This document shows, one piece after another, positions 57,626 through 64,000 of a stretch of DNA of 64,000 bases; the first letter of the stretch is position 1, and each line of letters opens with the position of its first letter. Position numbers and translations under genes: made by a program. Location: NCBI RefSeq assembly GCF_029017505.1, contig NZ_JAQGEI010000014.1, forward strand, positions 1-64,000. Reading direction: 5' to 3'. The stretch comes from Sedimenticola hydrogenitrophicus. Its GTDB lineage: Bacteria > Pseudomonadota > Gammaproteobacteria > Chromatiales > Chromatiaceae. The notes below the pieces were generated by a model that saw only the letters and a list, made by a program, of their open reading frames with translations, did no database searches and had not been told where the DNA came from.

Positions 57626-57916
57626 TCATGTCCGCGCCTCGACCCGCCCGGATGCGGGTGGACAGGCGCAACTCGCCGGCGGACAGTCACAGGCATGAAG
57701 TGAGGCGTGCACCCGGTCCAGATGCCGCGCATGCCCATCGAAACCGTGCTCCCAAAGGTCGAGGACCCAAACGCGGGCCGCATTGTTGAGCGGGAACCAG
57801 GCGAGCGCATAGGCCCACACCAGCAGAGCATAAGTCCAGCCGATCGGCTCGAGCAGCCAGCCGTAGACGGCAACCAGCGTCCCGGCGACCTGCGTCGCCT
57901 CCGTGGTCCAGAACAG
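57626..57916 (-). pseudogene. C-terminal fragment of a P-type proton ATPase
   Basis: Codons read LFWTTEATQVAGTLVAVYGW, then LLEPIGWTYALLVWAYALAWF and NNAARVWVLDLWEH, matching the last membrane helices of plasma-membrane-type H+-ATPases. There is no start; the fragment begins next to the transketolase stop. About 700 residues are missing. The final Cys/Pro-rich tail (HACDCPPASCACPPAS) looks like non-family sequence. Confidence 0.6.
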
Positions 57917-57925
57917 GTGCGGAGA

Positions 57926-58416
57926 TCAGACATCCTTCCTTTCGATCAGGGCCAGCGCTCGTTGGCACACGTTTTCCACACTGAATCCATATTCGCGCAG
58001 CATGGCCGGCCCCGGCGCCGAAGCGCCGAAGCGTTCCACACCCAGAACGTCTCCCCGGTCACCCACGTAGCGATGCCACCCCTGGCTCACCCCGGCCTCG
58101 ACCGCGAGCCGCGCCGTGATGGAGGGCGGCAACACTGCGTCGCGATACGCCTGGGATTGGGCCTCGAACAGTTCCCAGCTCGCCATGGAGACGAGGCGCA
58201 CTGCGACGCCCTTTCCCTGCAGACGTTCCGCCGCGGCCACGATCAGTCCGACCTCGGAGCCGCTGGCGATCAGGGTCAGCTCGGGCTTGCCGTCCGCTAA
58301 GCCATCGCGGCCGCACCGAGTGGCATGCCCGGATGCCCGCTGTTCGCCTGTTGCACGGCGTCCACCGACAGAAACCGCACGGTGTTGATGCAAAGCTGAT
58401 CGAGTAGGTCTGACAT
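57926..58416 (-). pseudogene. tkt: Transketolase remnant: both ends kept, interior deleted
   Basis: From the ATG at 58416 (ribosome site AGGAGTGAC) 39 codons read [20 protein letters not shown] and [13 protein letters not shown], the transketolase N-terminus with the TPP-site His. A TAG then appears in frame. In another frame the C-terminal domain follows: DGKPELTLIASGSEVGLIVA through VLGVERFGASAPGPAMLREY and ENVCQRALALI. Transketolase is about 660 residues; about 500 are missing. It cannot be active. Confidence 0.85.
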
Positions 58417-58445
58417 GGTCACTCCTTCTATATGTGCAACGCGCG

Positions 58446-60092
58446 TCAACGATCCGACAGCGCGCGGTCGACGATGGCCTGCGCCTCGCGCAGGATGTCG
58501 CGCAGATGATCTTCGCCGCGGAAACTCTCCGCGTATATTTTGTAAATGTCCTCCGTGCCGGACGGCCGTGCGGCGAACCAGCCGCTGGCGGTGATCACCT
58601 TGATGCCACCGATCGGCGCGTCGTTGCCCGGCGCGCGGTCGAGCACGTGCTCGATCTTCTCGCCGCCCAGTTGCGTGATCCGCACCTGCCGTGGCGAGAG
58701 TTTTGACAGCCTCTCTTTTTGCGCCGGCGTGGCGGGCGCCTCGACCCGGTCGTAGGCGGGCTCGCCGAACTCGCGCGTCAGCTCGCGGTAAATCTCGCCA
58801 GGATCGCGGCCCATGCGCGCCGTGATTTCGGCGGCAAGCAACGCCGGGACGATGCCGTCTTTATCCGTCGTCCAGACGCTGCCGTCACGCCGCAGGAAGG
58901 ATGCCCCCGCGCTCTCTTCGCCCGCGAAGCCAAGCGAGCCATCGAGCAGACCATCCACAAACCACTTGAAACCGACCGGCACTTCATAGAGCTTCCGGCC
59001 GAGCTTCGCCGCGACGCGATTGATCATCTGACTGCTGACTACCGTCTTGCCAACCGCCGCATCCTTGCTCCACTTCGGTCGATGCTGGAACAGATAGTGG
59101 ATGGCGACGGAAAGATAGTGATTGGGCGGAAGCAGGCCCGTGCTCCGGGTAACGACGCCGTGCCGGTCGTGGTCGGTGTCGCAGGCGAAGGCAATGTCGA
59201 AGCGATCCTTGAGGCCGATCAAGTTCCGCATGGCATAGGACGAGGACGGATCCATGCGAATACGTCCGTCCCAATCGAGCGTCATGAACCGGAAGGTCGG
59301 GTCGACAGCATCGTTCACAACCGTGAGATTCAAGCCATAGTGTTCGGCAATCGCGGCCCAGTAATGGACGCCGGCGCCGCCGAGTGGATCCACGCCCATA
59401 CTGATGTTGGCACCACGAATCGCCTCCATGTCGATCACCTTGTCGAGCTCGTTCACATAAGCGTTGAGATAGTCGTGTCGGTGCGTCGTGGCGGCGCGCA
59501 GCGCCCGCTCGAAAGGCATTATTTTCATGCCCTGGAGGCCGCTTTCGAGAAACTCGTTGGCCCTGGCTTCGATCCAGCCGGTGACGCCGGTATCCGCCGG
59601 CCCGCCGTTGGGCGGGTTGTACTTGAAACCGCCATGGTCGGGCGGGTTGTGCGACGGCGTGATGACAATGCCGTCCGCCAGTCCTTTATCGCGTCCGTGG
59701 TTGTAAGTGAGTATCGCGTGAGAGATCACGGGGGTGGGCGTGTATTCGTCGTTCTCGGCGAGCATGACTTCCACACCATTGGCCGCCAACACTTCGAGCG
59801 CACTGGCAAACGCCGGCACGGAAAGCGCGTGCGTGTCGATACCCAGAAACAGCGGGCCATCGATACCCTGCTGTTTGCGGTACTGGCAGATGGCCTGACT
59901 GATGGCAAGCACATGCCATTCGTTGAAGTTATTTTCGAACGAGGAACCACGATGTCCCGACGTTCCGAATGCAACCCGTTGCGTGGGCACCGAGAAGTCA
60001 GGCATGTCGGTATAGTAGGCCGTGATGAGCCTGGGCACATTGACCAGCATCGCCGGCGGGGCGGGTTTCCCCGCCAAAGGATTAATTTTCAT
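58446..60092 (-). CDS. pgm: Phosphoglucomutase (alpha-D-glucose phosphate-specific)
   Basis: 548 residues from the ATG at 60092. Catalytic Ser loop [18 protein letters not shown]-terminal [19 protein letters not shown], metal loop [11 protein letters not shown] and phosphate-binding [15 protein letters not shown]. It interconverts glucose 1- and 6-phosphate, feeding glycogen sugar released with GlgX into glycolysis. The start overlaps the glgX stop by 11 bases, so the two are coupled. Confidence 0.95.
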   Translation of the reverse strand: MKINPLAGKPAPPAMLVNVPRLITAYYTDMPDFSVPTQRVAFGTSGHRGSSFENNFNEWHVLAISQAICQYRKQQGIDGPLFLGIDTHALSVPAFASALEVLAANGVEVMLAENDEYTPTPVISHAILTYNHGRDKGLADGIVITPSHNPPDHGGFKYNPPNGGPADTGVTGWIEARANEFLESGLQGMKIMPFERALRAATTHRHDYLNAYVNELDKVIDMEAIRGANISMGVDPLGGAGVHYWAAIAEHYGLNLTVVNDAVDPTFRFMTLDWDGRIRMDPSSSYAMRNLIGLKDRFDIAFACDTDHDRHGVVTRSTGLLPPNHYLSVAIHYLFQHRPKWSKDAAVGKTVVSSQMINRVAAKLGRKLYEVPVGFKWFVDGLLDGSLGFAGEESAGASFLRRDGSVWTTDKDGIVPALLAAEITARMGRDPGEIYRELTREFGEPAYDRVEAPATPAQKERLSKLSPRQVRITQLGGEKIEHVLDRAPGNDAPIGGIKVITASGWFAARPSGTEDIYKIYAESFRGEDHLRDILREAQAIVDRALSDR

Positions 60093-62238
60093 TGCGGTCA
60101 CCCCCGTCCTGGTCGCGGACCAGCACAACGACGGCCCGGGACGGCACGCGATATTGCAAGGACTGCATGGGACTTTCGTTGCCGGGTTCGAGAAAGTCGA
60201 ACGGGCTTTCGAGACTGGTATCGACCACCCGCCGCCACGCGTTCGTTGCGCCCTCCTGGATCTGAAAAGTCAGTTCCTCCCACCAGGCGTTGATCATCAC
60301 GTAGATGTCGAGGTCATGGTGCGATGCGCCGTGCAGCGCAAAAGCGAGGCTGCGGGAATCGTAGGCCAGATCGGTAGCGTGGCCCACCCCGTACCAACGG
60401 ACATCCTCGCGCCAGAACCGGCTCCGCGCCAGCGACGGATGCGCCTTGCGAAACGCGATCATCAGCTTGAAGAAGCGGATCATGTCCGCGTTTGCGTGCA
60501 GACGGCTCCAATCGATCCAACCCGCTTCGTTATCCTGATTGTAAGGGTTGTTGTTCCCGGCCTGGGTGTGCATGAACTCGTCCCCGGCGCGGAACATGGG
60601 CGTCCCGTTCGACAGGAACAACAGGCAGCAGAAGTTCTTGATCTGTTGTTTGCGCAGATTCATCACTTCGGGTGGCGCGCCCTCGTCGCCTTCCCAGCCG
60701 CAGTTCCAACTGTGGTTTTCCGCCATGCCGTCCGTATTGCCGTGGCCGTTCGCCCAGTTCCGCTTCTGGTTGTAGGCAACCAGATCGTAGAGGGTGAATC
60801 CGTCGTGCGAGGCGATATAATTGACGCTCTGATGGGGGTGATAGGCGTTCATCCGATCGTCGGGGAACAGATCGTCGCTGCCGTACAAGCGGCGCATCAG
60901 GGCCGACACCCTACCGGGATCTCCCTTTAAGAAGCGCCGGAGATCGTCCCGGTATCTGCCGTTCCACTGGCAGGTCATGATCCCCGGAAACGCCCTGCCC
61001 AGTTGATACACCCCGGCGGCGTCCCAGGGCTCGGCAATCAGACGCAGGTGCGCCAGATCCGGATCGGAGGCCATGTCGCTGAGCAGCGGCACGTCGTTGG
61101 CATTGACCGAGCCGTCCGGGTTTCGGGTAAAGAGGGAAGCGAGATCGAAGCGAAATCCGTCCACGTGCATTTCGCACGCCCAATGGCGGGCGCTGTCCAT
61201 GATCATCTTGCGCACGGCGCGGTTCGCCGTATTGAGCGTGTTGCCGGTGCCGGAGAAATTTTCGTAGGGCGCGTCCGGCCGGTCCGCCATCAGATAGTAG
61301 GTGCTGTTGTCGATCCCCTTGTAGCTGTAGACCGGGCCGGTGTGATCGCCCTCGCCCGTGTGATTGTAGACAACGTCGAGGACCACCTCGATATCCGCCT
61401 GGTGCAGCGCCTTGATCATGTCGCGCACTTCGTTGTGTTGCGCCCTGACCGTGTGGTCGCTGAGATAGCCATGGTGGGGGGAGAAGAAGTTCAGCGGCAT
61501 GTAGCCCCAGTAGTTGCCGTCGGAAGGGTCGTATTGGAACACCGGCATCAACTCCACCACGGTGACGCCCAGGTCCTTCAAGTACGGGATTTTCTCGATC
61601 AGGCCCGCAAATGTTCCGCGCGCTTGATCCCTGACTCCGGAATTGGGATTCCTGGTGAATCCTCCGACGTGCAGCTCGTAGATGACGGTATCGGCCTCGT
61701 GCCGGGGGCGCTGGTCGCCTTGCCAGTTGAAGCGCTCGCTGTCGCCGGTCAGGACACCCAGGAGCGCCTTGCCGGCGTTCGAACCCGGCCGGATGGCGGC
61801 GAGCCGGTCGAAAGCCGGGGGAAAGAACACGGACTTTGCATAGGGGTCGAGCAGGATTTTTTCGCGATCGAACCCGTGCCACTCGAACCGGCCATTGGGA
61901 GCGGGTCCCTCGACACTGTACGCGTAGTAGGACGCGCCCTTCATTGACGCAAGGGGTATGCGGCAATGCCAGATCCTGCCGGTTTTGTTCTTGAGGTAAT
62001 CGAAGCGATAGGCCAATAACGGATTGACGATGTCGCGCTCGGAGTAGAGCAGCAACGTGACGCTCTCCGCGTGCTTCGAGTACAGCGCGAAGTTGCAGGC
62101 GTCCTCTGCTTCTATCCTGGTCGGGCCCAGGGGGAACGGCAGCCCTTCGGTGGTCGCCCATCGGGATGATGTGGTCTCTGGTAAGGTCATGTTTGCTCCT
62201 TTGTCATTTTCCATGTCGGTGACTGGTAGCGCCGTCAT
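60082..62238 (-). CDS. glgX: Glycogen debranching enzyme, GlgX/isoamylase type
   Basis: 718 residues. An N-terminal CBM48 (LGPTRIEAEDACNFALYSKH) is followed by the GH13 barrel: DVVYNHTGEG, VDGFRFDLASLFTR (nucleophile Asp), LIAEPWDAAGVYQLG (acid Glu) and YIASHDGFTLYDLV (His-Asp). It cuts alpha-1,6 branches of glycogen. The ATG at 62238 overlaps the phosphatase stop; an internal ATG at 62190 is an alternative. C-terminal beta domain is complete. Confidence 0.93.
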   Translation of the reverse strand: MTALPVTDMENDKGANMTLPETTSSRWATTEGLPFPLGPTRIEAEDACNFALYSKHAESVTLLLYSERDIVNPLLAYRFDYLKNKTGRIWHCRIPLASMKGASYYAYSVEGPAPNGRFEWHGFDREKILLDPYAKSVFFPPAFDRLAAIRPGSNAGKALLGVLTGDSERFNWQGDQRPRHEADTVIYELHVGGFTRNPNSGVRDQARGTFAGLIEKIPYLKDLGVTVVELMPVFQYDPSDGNYWGYMPLNFFSPHHGYLSDHTVRAQHNEVRDMIKALHQADIEVVLDVVYNHTGEGDHTGPVYSYKGIDNSTYYLMADRPDAPYENFSGTGNTLNTANRAVRKMIMDSARHWACEMHVDGFRFDLASLFTRNPDGSVNANDVPLLSDMASDPDLAHLRLIAEPWDAAGVYQLGRAFPGIMTCQWNGRYRDDLRRFLKGDPGRVSALMRRLYGSDDLFPDDRMNAYHPHQSVNYIASHDGFTLYDLVAYNQKRNWANGHGNTDGMAENHSWNCGWEGDEGAPPEVMNLRKQQIKNFCCLLFLSNGTPMFRAGDEFMHTQAGNNNPYNQDNEAGWIDWSRLHANADMIRFFKLMIAFRKAHPSLARSRFWREDVRWYGVGHATDLAYDSRSLAFALHGASHHDLDIYVMINAWWEELTFQIQEGATNAWRRVVDTSLESPFDFLEPGNESPMQSLQYRVPSRAVVVLVRDQDGGDRNEN

Positions 62239-62822
62239 TGTCGCGCGTCGTTGAGCAGGCGAATGACCGGCTCATCCAGGTCATGGTCGTAACCCAGAAC
62301 GCTCAGGGAAGCTGCCTCGAGATACAAGCGGCGCGCTTCCAGAGCAGGCAGTGCAATCCAGCGCGCTATGAGGATGCGTAACAGGTGGCCGTGCGCGAAG
62401 ACCAGCACATCACTCTCCAGCGCACGAATCCGAGCAATGACGCGATCCACGCGCGTACTCAGCTCCGCCAATGTTTCCCCTCCCGGGCAACCGTCCTCGA
62501 ACAAACGCCAGCCGGGGCGTTCGGCCCGGATGTCTGACGTGCGCCGGCCTTCGTAATCGCCGTAGTCCCATTCCATCAGATCGGGATCGATCTCTGCGGA
62601 TTCTCCGAAACCTGCCAGTTCACCGGTCCGCCGTGCCCGTTGCAGCGGGCTGGTGAGCACTTTGGCGAAGGTCAAGCCCCACAGCCGCGCGCCCAGCTCC
62701 CGCGCGTCGCGCTCGCCCCGTTCGGTAAGCGGAATGTCCGTGCGGCCGGTGTGCTGTCCGCTGAGCGTCCACGCGGTCTCGCCATGCCGGACTAGATAGA
62801 CTTTGGGAAGTACGCCGCTCAT
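62235..62822 (-). CDS. Histidine phosphatase (phosphoglycerate-mutase-like)
   Basis: 195 residues: [20 protein letters not shown] contains the RHG catalytic His, [16 protein letters not shown] holds the second Arg, [16 protein letters not shown] and [16 protein letters not shown] with the second His. The family includes cofactor-dependent phosphoglycerate mutase relatives and sugar phosphatases; at this length a phosphatase such as CobC/GpmB type is likely. It overlaps both neighbours by four bases, so the four-gene run is one operon. Confidence 0.88.
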   Translation of the reverse strand: MSGVLPKVYLVRHGETAWTLSGQHTGRTDIPLTERGERDARELGARLWGLTFAKVLTSPLQRARRTGELAGFGESAEIDPDLMEWDYGDYEGRRTSDIRAERPGWRLFEDGCPGGETLAELSTRVDRVIARIRALESDVLVFAHGHLLRILIARWIALPALEARRLYLEAASLSVLGYDHDLDEPVIRLLNDARQ

Positions 62823-63139
62823 TTGCGCGTGGAGCCTTTCATCCCTGTTTCCTTACCACCCCATTTCCAGACGTAGATCATGTCGAGGTCGTATTTTTTG
62901 ATGAGCCGGTTCAAATGCACGTAAATAAAATTTTGCCCGGGGATCGTGCCCCAGTGGCCCAGCAGCATGTGCTTCACATCCGCAAGCGTCAGCGGCCGCT
63001 TCAGCAGCGGATTGTCGTACAGATAAATCTGGCCGACCGACAGGTAGTTGGCGGCCCGCCAGTAGGGATTCATCTTGCGCAGTAGATCAGGCGACAACGG
63101 TTTGGCTGTGAGCTTAGGCTTTTTCGTCTTGATGACCAT
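62819..63139 (-). pseudogene. xfp: Phosphoketolase (XFP) remnant, interior deleted
   Basis: From the ATG at 63139 (ribosome site AAGGAGAATGAGC) about 90 codons match the phosphoketolase N-terminus: [60 protein letters not shown] and YDLDMIYV. The next codons (WKWGGKETG) look like the C-terminal end of the family (normally DWKWG-like). About 680 of roughly 790 residues are missing, but the reading frame is kept and overlaps the next start. A shortened, inactive product is possible. Confidence 0.8.
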
Positions 63140-63187
63140 GCTCATTCTCCTTTTCAATTGGAGGGCCCTCACGCGGCTACTTTCTGG

Positions 63188-64000
63188 TTAGGCTGCGGGT
63201 TCGGCCGGCACCGCAGACGCTTTGGTTGGCTCTGGGGTTGCTGGCCCGCCAGGCGTCCCGGGTGCCGCTGGCTTGCCAGGCTGGCGGATGCCTGCCAATT
63301 TGGTGCGCTTCAGCAACAGCGCATTGATCGCCACGATGAGGGTGCTGCCGGACATCGACAGCGCCGCGACTTCCGGGCTCAGCACGAAGGGGTACAGGAC
63401 GCCCGCAGCGAGCGGGAACGCGATCACGTTGTAGCCCACCGCCCACCACAGATTCTGGTGCATCTTTCGCACCGTGGCACGCGACAGCTCGATCGCGCCG
63501 ACGATGTCGTACGGGTCGCTCTTCATCAGTACGACGTCGGCGCTTTCCATCGCGACGTCGGTGCCGGCGCCAATGGCGATTCCCACGTTGGCCTGAGTCA
63601 GCGCAGGCGCGTCGTTGACGCCATCGCCCACCATCCCTACCTTCTTCCCGGTGGCCTGCAGCTCCTTTACCTTCTCGGCCTTCTTGGCCGGCAGCACGTC
63701 GGCCAGCACGCTATCGATGCCGAGATCTGCGGCGATGCGCTTGGCCGTAGCCGCGTTGTCGCCGGTCAGCATCACCACCTCGATATTGCGTTCGCGCAGC
63801 TTGGCGACCGCAGCTTTGGAAGTGGGCCTGATCGCGTCGGCGATGGCGATCAGGCCAATCACGCGGGCGGCCTGGGCCACATGGACCACGGTGCGGCCGT
63901 CCCCCTGCAGGCGAGCGGCCTCGGCCTCCAATGGCCCGAGCGCGAGCTTTTGCGTATCCATCAGAAGCCGGTTGCCGAGGAACACCGTTCCGTCGGCAGT
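63188..64000 (-). CDS. copA: Heavy-metal (CopA/SilP-type) P-type ATPase, partial
   Basis: C-terminal 270 codons of a P1B-type ATPase; the N-terminal part lies beyond 64000. Visible: nucleotide-domain LLMDTQKLALGPLEAE, VMLTGDNAATAKRIAADLGI (the TGDN loop), GMVGDGVNDAPALTQANVG (the hinge GDGxND) and the last helices NVIAFPLAAGVLYPF and SMSGSTLIVAINALLLKRTK with the Ser-containing metal site found in Cu(I) ATPases. A Pro/Ala-rich tail follows. It exports copper or silver. Confidence 0.85.
   Translation of the reverse strand, partial: TADGTVFLGNRLLMDTQKLALGPLEAEAARLQGDGRTVVHVAQAARVIGLIAIADAIRPTSKAAVAKLRERNIEVVMLTGDNAATAKRIAADLGIDSVLADVLPAKKAEKVKELQATGKKVGMVGDGVNDAPALTQANVGIAIGAGTDVAMESADVVLMKSDPYDIVGAIELSRATVRKMHQNLWWAVGYNVIAFPLAAGVLYPFVLSPEVAALSMSGSTLIVAINALLLKRTKLAGIRQPGKPAAPGTPGGPATPEPTKASAVPAEPAA

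Overview
The window looks like chromosome of a GC-rich gammaproteobacterium, most plausibly a sulfur- or hydrogen-oxidising lineage related to the Chromatiales. This placement is inferred from an Isp-type (group 1e) [NiFe] hydrogenase in the order hynD-hupH-hynS-isp1-isp2-hynL, a split class II ribonucleotide reductase with NrdR boxes, a SulP transporter paired with a universal stress protein, and many c-di-GMP and Crp/Fnr regulators. No rRNA gene and no complete tRNA gene is visible.

Layout. 1-7662 is the right-hand part of an integrated element. It carries a transglutaminase-like/rhodanese-like pair, a broken DinB-type polymerase, IS66 and ISL3 wrecks, an array of 11-bp repeats, two excisionase-like proteins and a tyrosine recombinase, and it ends in a copy of the 3' end of a tRNA-Leu. 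7700-16000 is core-like: a 32-codon remnant resembling the pnp start, an HMA-like protein, nadK, prfC and a GGDEF/degenerate-EAL gene, then a DksA-like protein, SulP and UspA. 16376-20970 holds a tightly packed set: helical protein, macrodomain, orphan GroEL and HelD-type helicase. 21650-24374 is a toxin-antitoxin block (MazEF/PemIK type and HipBA), with one 19-bp palindrome on each side of the first module and three operator-like sites before hipB. 24427-28068 has an IS21 remnant followed by a large CsbD-REC-PAS-PAS-GGDEF-EAL protein. 28120-33801 contains small stress and envelope genes, two Crp/Fnr regulators, DUF1840, CbpM and EAL fragments, and a DsbE-like thioredoxin. 34168-36573 is a three-gene cassette (two small membrane or exported proteins and a YncE-type beta-propeller) between two inverted copies of a 161-bp element.

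37007-46583 holds the hydrogenase operon and, divergently, nrdJa-nrdJb. 46645-57545 is a carboxylic-acid utilisation region: an MmsA-type dehydrogenase, two beta-hydroxyacid dehydrogenases, OsmC, a TRAP transporter with an amidase and a 58-residue membrane protein, and a D-2-hydroxyacid dehydrogenase. After a tRNA-Leu-like 3' scar at 57559, 57626-64000 is a decaying sugar-phosphate cluster. A phosphoketolase and a transketolase have each lost most of their interior, a proton-ATPase is reduced to its C-terminus, and phosphatase, glgX and pgm remain intact. The window ends inside a CopA-type ATPase.

The most interesting items for follow-up are the macrodomain-GroEL-HelD operon, the two hairpin element families (161 bp and 143 bp, the latter with a loop in opposite orientation in its two copies), the duplicated palindromes around the TA module, the 11-bp repeat array, the CsbD-headed c-di-GMP protein, and the internally collapsed xfp and tkt genes.
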